Origin: a virus
Virus record (IMG/VR): IMGVR_UViG_3300020704_000001
Coordinates: 1 to 64,000 of that record
Direction: 5' to 3' (one strand)
DNA: 64,000 nucleotides
Shown: piece after piece, positions 23,033-32,343 of the stretch
Numbering within the stretch: the stretch's first letter is position 1
How the letters are laid out: each line of letters opens with the position of its first letter
Notes under the pieces: generated by a model
Told to the model about the DNA's origin: nothing
Databases searched by the model: none
The model's input: only the letters and a program-made list of their open reading frames with translations
Program-made: the position numbers and the translations under genes

Positions 23033-24063
23033 ACAATACATTAGATTTTAATAATACAAGAAGAGGAAATTTTCTTGGTCATGATGGGTTTATTTGGTGG
23101 ATTGGTGTTGTTGAAAATAGAAATGACCCATTAAACCTTGGGCGATGTCAAGTTAGAATTAAAGGTCTTCATTCTGCAAATTTAACAGAAATAACTACAG
23201 AATCATTACCTTGGGCACAGCCACTTTTTCCTATTAATCAATCATTTTCTACTCCTGCCACATTAACTGAGGGGGATATGGTTGTCGGGTTTTTCCTTGA
23301 TGGTGATTCTGCACAATTTCCAGTAATTTTTGGAATGTTTCATGGAATACCAGAAGATCAAACAAATCTAAATTTAGGATTTAATGATCCAAGAACTGCT
23401 GACCAATTAAAGGCAGCGCCAAGAAAACCAAAATCAATTAATTATAATACTTCTGGTAGTGGTGCATCAATAAATGATAATTCTGCTGGCAACAATTATC
23501 CTGATATACTGAATGAACCAACTACTGATAGACTAACAAGAAACGAAAGTATAGATTCTACAATCGTAAAATCAAAAAGGGATTCAGTAGTAAATGTTAC
23601 AGATGCGAAAGGCGGTTCATGGAAAGAACCTGCTACTCCATATAATGCAACATATCCATATAATCATGTTTTAGCAACTGAGTCCGGTCATTATCTTGAA
23701 TTTGATGATTCCCCTGGAGCCGAACGTGTTCATTTATACCACAGATCAGGAACTTTTTCAGAAATACATCCAGATGGCACAAAAGTTGAAAAAATTACTA
23801 AAAATAAATATACGATAGTGATGGGTGACGATGACATCTATGTTATGGGGGATTGTTCTGTTACAGTCCAAGGCAATGCAAAAGTTTATGTTCAAAAAAA
23901 TTGCGATTTAAAAGTAGATGGAACTATGAATCAAACTATTGGAAAAGATTTAAACCTTACTGTTGGTGGAAATATTACAACAATTGCGAGTGGAAATATT
24001 ACTCAAACAAGTATTGGTGATACACAAATTATTGGTGCTAGTGTTGATATTTTATACATATAA
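23029..24063 (+). CDS. 5: Baseplate central spike (T4 gp5-like), lacking a lysozyme domain
   Basis: This 344-residue protein opens with the gp5 OB-fold (GFIWWIGVVENRNDPLNLGRCQV, ESLPWAQPL, GDMVVGFFLDGDSAQFPVIFG). It ends in a repetitive beta-prism (VMGDCSVTVQGNAKVYVQ, GTMNQTIGKDLNLTVGGN), the needle that punctures the outer membrane. T4 gp5 has a T4-lysozyme domain between these parts. Here a linker without lysozyme motifs takes its place (residues about 115-210). The ATG overlaps the upstream TGA and is preferred over a start five codons earlier. Wall-degrading activity may instead come from the tape-measure protein. Confidence 0.88.
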   Translation: MNNTLDFNNTRRGNFLGHDGFIWWIGVVENRNDPLNLGRCQVRIKGLHSANLTEITTESLPWAQPLFPINQSFSTPATLTEGDMVVGFFLDGDSAQFPVIFGMFHGIPEDQTNLNLGFNDPRTADQLKAAPRKPKSINYNTSGSGASINDNSAGNNYPDILNEPTTDRLTRNESIDSTIVKSKRDSVVNVTDAKGGSWKEPATPYNATYPYNHVLATESGHYLEFDDSPGAERVHLYHRSGTFSEIHPDGTKVEKITKNKYTIVMGDDDIYVMGDCSVTVQGNAKVYVQKNCDLKVDGTMNQTIGKDLNLTVGGNITTIASGNITQTSIGDTQIIGASVDILYI

Positions 24064-24076
24064 CTCGGGGAAATAA

Positions 24077-24505
24077 ATGTCAATTCTTACAACCACAAAT
24101 GGCTTAACAAATGGTGTCGTTGATCAAAGTGGATATTCAGACCTTGATTTATCGTTTAATCCTCATCCAGTAACTGGGGATTTAATGATAACAACAGGAA
24201 ATATTGCTGTTTCTAGAGCATTAAAAAATTTAATTTTAACTAATCATTACGAAAAACCATTTAATCCAGATTATGGTTCAAATGTCCTAAAATTATTATT
24301 TGAACCAATGACACCATTTACTGCTTCAACTTTAGAATCAGAAATAAAATATACTATCAAAAATTTTGAACCTAGAATATCAATAAATTTCGTGAATGTT
24401 GTTGCAGATTATGAAAATGATGCTTACGCTGTTTCTATATCATATTACATAAATAATTTAGTTCAACCGTTTTCAGCAGATTTTTTACTAGCACGTTTGC
24501 GATAA
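24077..24505 (+). CDS. 25: Baseplate wedge protein (T4 gp25)
   Basis: This 142-residue protein shows the gp25 lysozyme-like wedge pattern: DLDLSFNPHPVTGDL, an RALKNLILTNHYEKPFNPDY core, LKLLFEPMTPFTASTLE, and a closing beta pair. gp25 is conserved in all contractile injection systems and joins the wedge to the sheath. A late box with one mismatch overlaps its stop. Confidence 0.92.
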   Translation: MSILTTTNGLTNGVVDQSGYSDLDLSFNPHPVTGDLMITTGNIAVSRALKNLILTNHYEKPFNPDYGSNVLKLLFEPMTPFTASTLESEIKYTIKNFEPRISINFVNVVADYENDAYAVSISYYINNLVQPFSADFLLARLR

Positions 24506-24511
24506 TAAATA
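24504..24511 (+). promoter_or_regulatory. Probable late promoter, one mismatch (AATAAATA)
   Basis: The sequence AATAAATACTAT differs from the exact box TATAAATACTAT at 52189 in one base. It lies 28 bases before the gene 6 start. Confidence 0.4.
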
Positions 24512-24538
24512 CTATAAAAGAATTATAGGGGTAGATAA

Positions 24539-26617
24539 ATGGCAACCGCCAATTCAAACATTAATATTACTAATTTAGATTTTGATTCTATAAAATCAAC
24601 TCTACAAACCTATCTTGGTAATCAATCGCAATTTACAGATTATAATTTTAATGGGTCTGTCATTTCTTCAGTTTTAGATTTATTATCTTATAACACATAT
24701 TATAATTCGTTTTATTTAAATATGGTAGCTAATGAGATGTTTCTTGATACTGCGCTAAAACGCAGTTCAGTAATTTCTCATGCAAAATTACTAAATTATA
24801 CACCAAGATCATCTATTTGTCCAAGTGCTATTGTAAATATAACAGTAACTGGTGGGTATAATTCTAATTTTTCTATTCCAAAATATACAGTGTTTCAATC
24901 AGAAGCAATAAATGGTACAAATTATCAATTTGTCACATTAGATTCTTTTTCTGTACCAGCTGTTTCGAATATTGCAACATTTAATTCGCTTAAATTATAT
25001 CAAGGCCAACCAGTTTCATATACATTTAATGTTGATCCTGTTGGAAATCCTTCTTTTATATTTAAATTGCCGGATGGAACTATAGATTTATCTACACTTA
25101 ATATTGTAGTATATCCAAATTCTCAATCCACAGCATTTTCTGTTTACAATCTAGCAACAGATTATATGTCTCTTGATGAAACTTCTAATGTATATTGGGT
25201 CCAAGAATCATTAGATGGATATTATGAAATTTATTTTGGAGATGGAATTCTTGGAAATAAATTATCAGCTTCAAATATTGTCGTTGTTGAATATTTAACT
25301 ACAAGCACAATAAACGCAAATGGAGCAAAATCGTTTACTTTAATGGATAAACTCCAATATTATTCTTCTTTTTCTATCACAACAATTCAACCAGCTACAG
25401 GCGGTCAAGCAAAAGAATCAATTGATTCAATAAAATTTCAAGCTCCAAAATCCTTTTCTGCACAAAATAGAGCGGTATCAAAAGAAGATTATATTACAGC
25501 AATACAACAAAATAAATTTGGATATTCGTTTGATTCAGTAAATGTTTGGGGTGGAGAAGAAAATGACCCTCCAATTTATGGGCAAATTTTTGTTTGTATA
25601 AAACCAACAGGCGGATATTTATTAACAGATACACAAAAACAAAGACTCATAAGTGATGTTATAACACCTATTTCTGTTATGACAGTAAGACCTATAATAA
25701 TAGATCCAGATTATACTTATGTTAAAATTTCTGTAAATGTTGTTTATGATCAAAAATTAACAGTCTTGACTCCTGCCCAGTTACAGACTGCAATTTCTGG
25801 ATTAATACAAAATTTTGGGAATTCCACATTAAATACATTTAATTCTTCATTTTTATCTAGCGAATTAAATTCTATAATTTTAAATGCTGATAGTTCTATT
25901 CTTACCAATGAGATTAGCATCCAACTCCAAAAGAAATTTTTTCCAAATACTTCAACACCAACAACATATAATTTATATTTTGGGGCTCCTCTATCAAAAG
26001 GTATTTTATTGACTGGTGTAAATAGTTCACCATCATTTAAAGTTATAGATACATCAAATTTATCAACATCTATTGATGGTGTTTTTATTGAAGAATCTCC
26101 TACTCTTACTGTTGGTATATCTTCTATCCAAATAGTTAATCCTGGGTTTGGTTATCAACAAACACCAACAATACAAATTTTAGGTGATGGAACAGGCGCA
26201 ACTGCTGTTGCTAATATGACAGTAAATGGAGCTATTAAAAATATTGTTGTTACAAATGCAGGTTCTGGTTATACTAGTGCAATAATAAAAATTGTTCCGG
26301 CAGCTAATGATACAACAGGACAAATGGGCTCTGCAACTGTTGTTTTACAAGGACAATATGGATCTTTGCGAACATCATATTATAATGATAATCAAATAAA
26401 AACAATTTTAAATGATAATGCAGGAACAATAGATTATTTAAATGGTATAATAACATTAAATTCTTTTAATCCAGTTGAAATTGATAATCCTTTAGGACAG
26501 TTTACATTAACAGCTTCTCCAACATCAACTATATTTTCTTCAACATATAATAGAATTATAACGCTGGATCCATTTGATCCAAATTCCATTACCGTAAATG
26601 TAATTGCGAAATCATAA
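24539..26617 (+). CDS. 6: Baseplate wedge protein (T4 gp6)
   Basis: This is a 692-residue protein (T4 gp6 is 660). The first 130 residues (FDSIKSTLQTYLGNQSQFTD, SVLDLLSYNTYYNSFYLNM, MFLDTALKRSSVISHAKLLN) are the gp6/gpJ signature. The middle carries EIYFGDGILGNKL and AVSKEDYITAIQ. Residues about 530-590 add a GFGYQQTPTIQILGDGTGA / GSGYTSAIIKI repeat pair not seen in T4 gp6. gp6 dimers form the inner baseplate ring. The stop overlaps the next start. Confidence 0.92.
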   Translation: MATANSNINITNLDFDSIKSTLQTYLGNQSQFTDYNFNGSVISSVLDLLSYNTYYNSFYLNMVANEMFLDTALKRSSVISHAKLLNYTPRSSICPSAIVNITVTGGYNSNFSIPKYTVFQSEAINGTNYQFVTLDSFSVPAVSNIATFNSLKLYQGQPVSYTFNVDPVGNPSFIFKLPDGTIDLSTLNIVVYPNSQSTAFSVYNLATDYMSLDETSNVYWVQESLDGYYEIYFGDGILGNKLSASNIVVVEYLTTSTINANGAKSFTLMDKLQYYSSFSITTIQPATGGQAKESIDSIKFQAPKSFSAQNRAVSKEDYITAIQQNKFGYSFDSVNVWGGEENDPPIYGQIFVCIKPTGGYLLTDTQKQRLISDVITPISVMTVRPIIIDPDYTYVKISVNVVYDQKLTVLTPAQLQTAISGLIQNFGNSTLNTFNSSFLSSELNSIILNADSSILTNEISIQLQKKFFPNTSTPTTYNLYFGAPLSKGILLTGVNSSPSFKVIDTSNLSTSIDGVFIEESPTLTVGISSIQIVNPGFGYQQTPTIQILGDGTGATAVANMTVNGAIKNIVVTNAGSGYTSAIIKIVPAANDTTGQMGSATVVLQGQYGSLRTSYYNDNQIKTILNDNAGTIDYLNGIITLNSFNPVEIDNPLGQFTLTASPTSTIFSSTYNRIITLDPFDPNSITVNVIAKS

Positions 26618-29600
26618 TGAATACAAGTCAAAATATATCGACATTATTACAATCTCAATTGCCTGAATATATTAGGGGCGATCCATCATATTCAAATTTT
26701 GTTTCTTTTCTCCAAGCCTACTATGAATGGATGGAACAAGATTCAGATACAAATAACACAAATGTTTTATATAATTCTAAAAATATTTTAAATTATAATG
26801 ATATTGATAATACTACAGAAAAGTTTTTAGAATATTATGTTAATGATTTTTTACAATTTTTCCCAAAAGATTCTCTTGTATCGCCACAATTAGCAATTAA
26901 AGCAGCTAAAGAATTATATAGATCGAAAGGTACTCCAGCGTCTTATAAATTTTTATTTAAAATTTTATATAATTCTGATTTTGATTTATTTTTTACTAAA
27001 GATGCAATATTAGAAGCTTCTAGTGGGGTTTGGTATATACCTAAAAGTTTAAAATTATATACTACAGATACAGCATATTTAAATATACAAAACACAAGAA
27101 TATTTGGAGAAACTTCTAAATCAATTGCAACTGTTGAAAATTCTGTTCTTGCTGGAAATAAAACTGAAGTTTTTATTTCCAATATTGAACGTTTATTTAA
27201 TTCTGGAGAAATGGTACGAATCGTTGATTCTAATAATCAAGATATATACTTTTTAAATTCCCAAATAGTCCAAAAAGATCAAAACGGAAATTACCCAGTT
27301 GGAGCTTATAATCTACGAACAAAACTTGTAGGGCAAGTAAGTCAAATAAATATTGATCCACAAAATAGAGGTTTATATTATAATCCAGGCGATCCAGTTG
27401 TGGTATATGGAGGTTTAAATCAATCTATTTCTAATCCAATTGGAGCAACAGCCCATGTTGGAACAACTACATCTGGTTCTGTAAAACAAATAATTCCCAC
27501 AACTGGCGGATTTGGATACACATCAAACACGTTAATTTCGATCTCTAATGCTCCTGGAGCTATTGCAATAGTTGGATCATTAACTGCTCAACTACCTCCT
27601 GTTCCTGTAATATCAAATCCTGGAAGTGGGTATAATGTCGGCGATATTGTTATAAAGGGAAATACTCAGTCTCATTTTGCATTTGCTGACGTTTCGCAAG
27701 TTGATGAAAATGGTTCTGTAACAAGTATTATATACAGAAATGGTTTAAATGCAAATGTTATATTGGGGATAACTGCAAATGTTTTATCTTCGAATATTTT
27801 TGCGACAAATGCTGCAATCACAATATCTACTGTTCCTGGAAACGGTGCTGCAAATGCAACATATATTGTTGCTGATACTATTGATTTAAAACTTCAAGAA
27901 CCTCATCTTGGGCATTCTAGTGGAATTCAACTTGGAAGTAGCGCAAGTCCAATTCCATATTATTTTTCAAAATTGCCTTCTGCTAATATAAATTCTAAAT
28001 TATCTGACGCATTTACTTTTGAATCTTTTTCAACATTTGCAATTTCTTCAATTTTTGTTGAAAATGGTGGTGGTGGAATTGCATCATTACCATCAATAGC
28101 TGCTGAATCCATCTATCCAACAGATGTTTATGATCCCTCTGATCCAACAAATGCACTAGGGAATAATATTACTGGGAATCTGGCAAACTTAGGAATATTA
28201 TCTCCAATCCAAATTGTTAATCCAGGGACTGGTTATCAAATTAATGATAGAATTATTTTTTCTGGAGGCTCTGGATATGGCGCGAATGCAATAGTATCTC
28301 AGGTATCTCCATCTGGCGGGATTACACAAATAGACTTTAAATATCCAAACGCTGGAAACATAGAATATCCTCTTGGTGGGATGGGATATAAACAATCTTC
28401 ATTACCTGTTGTTGTTGTAAATTCCAGCAATGTCTTAGCGAGTAATGCTGCATTATTAGTTCCTGGAATTCTTGGTTCTGGTGCTACATTTTCTGTATCT
28501 ACAGATAGGATTGGTTCTGTTACAACAATAGATTTAGTAACATATGGCGAAGATTATATATCACAACCAAACGTTTCTTTATATATTCAAGATGTTGTTG
28601 TATCAAACACTTCAACTTCAGATATAATACAATCTGGTGACATTGTCTATCAAGGAATTTCTGCAAATAACCCAAGTTATGTAGCTACTGTTGATTCTGT
28701 TTCAGAATTAACATATAATGCAATACAAGAATCATCCTTATATAATTTAAGAGTATTTAATTATAGTTCTAAAATAAATCCAGCATTACCATTAGTTGTG
28801 CAAAATAAACCAATAAATTTAAAATTGGCTAATACTGCATTCCCATTAAATACATTTTACCCTGGAAGCCCAGAATATGATGTTAATGGAATAAAGACGT
28901 ATGGAGATGGAAATGCAAAAGCTACTTCAAAATTTTTAAATGGGTTGGCGATTGGGGCTGGACAATATTTGACTTCACAAGGTCAATTAAGCAGTTTTAG
29001 TGTATTACAAAACGAAAATTATAATAATTTTACCTATCAAATTACTGTAGAGGCTGAAATATCAAAATATAGGGAAATGTTATTAAAATTGTTGCATCCA
29101 TCTGGAATGAAGATTATAGGCAGATATTCAATAAAATCTGATGTAATGAATGAAATAACTGCATCAGACACATTAGTTTTCGGCCACACATTACAATATT
29201 ATTCAAGTTCTCTTCTGACAACTGCAACCATGGTTGCAGATTTTATTAATAAGAGTAATAATATTATATCATTTTCAAATTTGTTTGGTTCTGGAATTAT
29301 TGGAATTTTCGCAAATTCAATAGTTGAAATTACCTCATCTGCTGGAGATTCAATTAAATCTGATGTTGTGTCTATAGATACAACGAAAAATACAATAACA
29401 CTAAAAACTAATACTTGGTTAACATTTTCTAATGTTGCTTATGTTTCAGCAAACGTTGGGAGTAATACTATTTCAGTATTATCATTAACTGGTTCTTATG
29501 ATATTATAAATAGTGGGAACTATACTAACTCATCATACCCATTAATGGATATTGTTAGAGCTGGTGATAAAATTTTAATTCCAAATAATACGGTAAAAAT

Positions 29601-29817
29601 TGTTTCTGGTGTAGATTATATTAATAATAATATAATATTGACTTCAAATTTAACAAATGCTGCAAACAATTCGTTATTATCGGTAAATAGAACTTTTGTT
29701 GCAACAAGCCCGTATATTAAAATATATGGTTCTACTGGAACACCAGTTTTTCTTGAAATAACAGATCAATCTGGAAACTCGATAACAACACAAGATGGTT
29801 TAATAATTACAGCTTAA
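26617..29817 (+). CDS. 7: Large baseplate wedge protein (T4 gp7 position)
   Basis: This is a 1066-residue protein (T4 gp7 is 1032). The N-terminal 130 residues (LLQSQLPEYIRGDPSYSNFV, FLQAYYEWMEQ, AAKELYRSKGTPASYKFLFK) are typical of the large wedge-associated protein of marine T4-like phages. From about residue 210 to 680 it has many GxGY units (GGFGYTS, GSGYNVGD, GTGYQIND, SGYGANA) and one SGDIVYQG unit. The C-terminus is beta-rich. The gp7 name is given by gene order after 6 and by size. Direct homology to T4 gp7 is uncertain. Confidence 0.68.
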   Translation: MNTSQNISTLLQSQLPEYIRGDPSYSNFVSFLQAYYEWMEQDSDTNNTNVLYNSKNILNYNDIDNTTEKFLEYYVNDFLQFFPKDSLVSPQLAIKAAKELYRSKGTPASYKFLFKILYNSDFDLFFTKDAILEASSGVWYIPKSLKLYTTDTAYLNIQNTRIFGETSKSIATVENSVLAGNKTEVFISNIERLFNSGEMVRIVDSNNQDIYFLNSQIVQKDQNGNYPVGAYNLRTKLVGQVSQINIDPQNRGLYYNPGDPVVVYGGLNQSISNPIGATAHVGTTTSGSVKQIIPTTGGFGYTSNTLISISNAPGAIAIVGSLTAQLPPVPVISNPGSGYNVGDIVIKGNTQSHFAFADVSQVDENGSVTSIIYRNGLNANVILGITANVLSSNIFATNAAITISTVPGNGAANATYIVADTIDLKLQEPHLGHSSGIQLGSSASPIPYYFSKLPSANINSKLSDAFTFESFSTFAISSIFVENGGGGIASLPSIAAESIYPTDVYDPSDPTNALGNNITGNLANLGILSPIQIVNPGTGYQINDRIIFSGGSGYGANAIVSQVSPSGGITQIDFKYPNAGNIEYPLGGMGYKQSSLPVVVVNSSNVLASNAALLVPGILGSGATFSVSTDRIGSVTTIDLVTYGEDYISQPNVSLYIQDVVVSNTSTSDIIQSGDIVYQGISANNPSYVATVDSVSELTYNAIQESSLYNLRVFNYSSKINPALPLVVQNKPINLKLANTAFPLNTFYPGSPEYDVNGIKTYGDGNAKATSKFLNGLAIGAGQYLTSQGQLSSFSVLQNENYNNFTYQITVEAEISKYREMLLKLLHPSGMKIIGRYSIKSDVMNEITASDTLVFGHTLQYYSSSLLTTATMVADFINKSNNIISFSNLFGSGIIGIFANSIVEITSSAGDSIKSDVVSIDTTKNTITLKTNTWLTFSNVAYVSANVGSNTISVLSLTGSYDIINSGNYTNSSYPLMDIVRAGDKILIPNNTVKIVSGVDYINNNIILTSNLTNAANNSLLSVNRTFVATSPYIKIYGSTGTPVFLEITDQSGNSITTQDGLIITA

Positions 29818-29837
29818 CAATTACATTAGGTTAAAAA

Positions 29838-30935
29838 ATGGCAACGATTAAAATTTCAGATTTACCTTCAAGTGGGTTAAATTCAAGTTCAAATACTTCA
29901 AACATATATTTTGTGATTGTTGATGCTTCTACGAATACAACATACAAAGCAACAGAAACGCAATTATCTCAAAGCATTTTTAATAGTAATATATTAAATG
30001 TTGGTCAAGCTCCGATAATTTTTCCGAATATAAGTGCGCAAATTTCTGGGAATTCTTCCCCATATTTGCAAATTAATCATCAGAATTTAATGCCAAATTC
30101 TTCAGTGGATTTTATTGGGACTGCTGACGTTGGAACAAATCTCTACAATTATATTGATCTTGGTATAAATGGTTCTACATTTTCTGACGCCACATATTCT
30201 TCAATGAATGCGTTAGATGGATATTTGTATGTTCAAGGGTCATCTTTATCCCCATATTCTGGGAATTTAGTAATTGGAACTGCTTCGGCTAACGCAAATA
30301 TAGTTTTTATTGCTGGCGGAACAACATCAAGCAATGTTGTGGGAAGAATGAGTTCAAATAAAATGGATATTTTAGTTCCATCTTCAATTTCAGCAAATTC
30401 TAATACTGTTGCATTTACAATAAATCAATTAGGAAATGGAGCTTCGTTCATTATTAATGACGAGACAGTACCTGACGCAACCCCATTCTATATTGATTCA
30501 AATGGAAATGTTGGTATTGCGACGACAAATACAGCAAATAATAAATTAACTGTTGTTGGTGATAGTTATTTTACTGGTAATTTTAATGTTTCTGGAAACT
30601 TAGCTATTAAAAATACAGTGGCATATACTCCAAGAATTTTATTTGGCGCACAAACAGCAATTACTATAAATTTCTCTACAGACTCCCTCGTTAGAGCAAC
30701 AATGGCTGCGAATCTTACAATGTCATTTGCCAATTATTCTCCTGGAAGAGTTGTTGAAGTTTGGATAACAAACACTTCTGGCGCGAGTCAAAATTTAATT
30801 CATGGCCTTGTTGCAGTAAACTCAACAGCAAATAACTATTTGTTTTCTATCCCTGGAAACTCAACAATAGTTTCTAAATTTATTTCGTTTGCTTCTGATA
30901 TTGGTAATACGTTTAATTCAATAACACACATATAA
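29838..30935 (+). CDS. Virion structural protein, fiber-like (365 aa)
   Basis: This Ser/Asn/Thr-rich protein starts MATIKISDLPSSGLNSSSNT, the common 'IKISDLP' start of marine phage fiber proteins. It includes NIYFVIVDASTNTTYKATET and, later, the peptide GYLYVQGSSLSPYSGNLVIG. The centre is beta-rich and the end (WITNTSGASQNLIHG) resembles a trimerising head. It lies between the gp7-like and gp8-like genes, so it is probably attached to the baseplate. The exact role is unknown. Confidence 0.65.
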   Translation: MATIKISDLPSSGLNSSSNTSNIYFVIVDASTNTTYKATETQLSQSIFNSNILNVGQAPIIFPNISAQISGNSSPYLQINHQNLMPNSSVDFIGTADVGTNLYNYIDLGINGSTFSDATYSSMNALDGYLYVQGSSLSPYSGNLVIGTASANANIVFIAGGTTSSNVVGRMSSNKMDILVPSSISANSNTVAFTINQLGNGASFIINDETVPDATPFYIDSNGNVGIATTNTANNKLTVVGDSYFTGNFNVSGNLAIKNTVAYTPRILFGAQTAITINFSTDSLVRATMAANLTMSFANYSPGRVVEVWITNTSGASQNLIHGLVAVNSTANNYLFSIPGNSTIVSKFISFASDIGNTFNSITHI

Positions 30936-30939
30936 AATT

Positions 30940-32331
30940 ATGGCAAATAATCAAACATTACTTACAAATGCTTCAAAATTTTCAGCAGTGAAAAATATGT
31001 ATTATTCACCTGTAGCATTGGTGCAAAATGCATTATATTCACAAATGTTTTGTTTTCTTTCACATGTTGATCCTTGGCCAGACGCAAATAACCCACCAGT
31101 CCCACTACAAGATCAACGATCACTAAAACAAATTATGAAAGGTATATTTGTTGCTAAACCGATTGGCACAAATCAAATGTCTCCTGTTATTAGAAGAATT
31201 AATTGGACAAGTGGATCTATTTACGATTATTATCAAGATAATGTTGACATGTTTGAAACAAACATGGTTAATGATATGATGACAGGTACATATACCTATA
31301 CATTCTATATCAATAACAAATATGATCAAGTATTTAAATGTTTATGGAACAATAATGGTGGAGCTTCAATTGTAGAACCATATTTTGAACCAGGATCATA
31401 TAACACAAATAATATATTTAAAGGTTCTGATGGATATAAATGGAAATATATCTACACAATAGATTATGCCTCAAAAGTTGAATTTATGGATACTAATTGG
31501 ATTCCAGTACCAATTAAAGAATATTCATCTAATCCACTGAAAAATCCTTCTGTTGGTTATGGAAATATTGATGTTATAAATGTTACTAATGGCGGTTCTG
31601 GATATTCAAACTCTGCAATTACTGTAACTATTTCAGGGGACAATACTACACAAGCAACTGGGTATGCTACTACTGATAATGGGACAATTTCAGATATTAT
31701 TGTAACTAATAGCGGAGCAAATTATATAACAGCAAATGTAACAATATCATCTTCTTCTGGATATGGAGCAACAGCAATTGCCCCAGTATCTCCAATAGGA
31801 GGTCATGGACAGGACGCATTATCAGAACTTGGGTGTTGTAATATTATGATCACAACAACATTTTCTGGAATTGAACAAGATACTTCTGGAACGCAAATGA
31901 TTCCAACAGATATAACATATTATCAATTGGGAATTTTGTCAAATCCAACATCAGTCAGTACCTCCCCAGATATTGCAAACCCGATTATATATAAAACAAC
32001 AACAGATCTAATTGTTGCTGGTGGTTTTGGTGTTTTTGTTTCAGATGAAATAATATATCAAGGTTCTAGTCTTGCAGCAGCAACTTTTACTGGTACAGTT
32101 TTATCTTTTGATCCTGCTTCAAATATTTTGAAGGTACTAAATACTAGCGGAATACTGAATATTAACGCTCCAGTTTTTGGAAATTTTTCAAATACAGTAA
32201 GAACTCTATTGGCGTATAATTTGCCTGATTTAGTTACTCTTTCTGGTGATATTGTATATATTGATAATAGGACTGGAATACAAAGAAGTTATGATGGTAT
32301 TGAACAATTTAAAATAGTATTGGGTTACTAA
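30940..32331 (+). CDS. 8: Baseplate wedge protein (T4 gp8-like)
   Basis: This is a 463-residue protein (T4 gp8 is 334). The core has RRINWTSGSIYDYYQDNVDM, a YTFYINNKYDQVFKCLWNNNGGAS segment and YKWKYIYTIDYASKVEFM, as in gp8. Extra modules follow: two GSGY-type repeats (about residues 210-275) and a DEIIYQGSSLAAATFTG unit (about 365-380). gp8 dimers join the wedge to gp7. The extensions account for the larger size. Confidence 0.82.
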   Translation: MANNQTLLTNASKFSAVKNMYYSPVALVQNALYSQMFCFLSHVDPWPDANNPPVPLQDQRSLKQIMKGIFVAKPIGTNQMSPVIRRINWTSGSIYDYYQDNVDMFETNMVNDMMTGTYTYTFYINNKYDQVFKCLWNNNGGASIVEPYFEPGSYNTNNIFKGSDGYKWKYIYTIDYASKVEFMDTNWIPVPIKEYSSNPLKNPSVGYGNIDVINVTNGGSGYSNSAITVTISGDNTTQATGYATTDNGTISDIIVTNSGANYITANVTISSSSGYGATAIAPVSPIGGHGQDALSELGCCNIMITTTFSGIEQDTSGTQMIPTDITYYQLGILSNPTSVSTSPDIANPIIYKTTTDLIVAGGFGVFVSDEIIYQGSSLAAATFTGTVLSFDPASNILKVLNTSGILNINAPVFGNFSNTVRTLLAYNLPDLVTLSGDIVYIDNRTGIQRSYDGIEQFKIVLGY

Positions 32332-32343
32332 AAGGAAAAATAA

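Noticed and set aside
29505-29512. TATAAATA inside the gp7-like gene
   Set aside because: It lies within a coding region more than 300 bases from the next start in an AT-rich context, so chance occurrence is likely.
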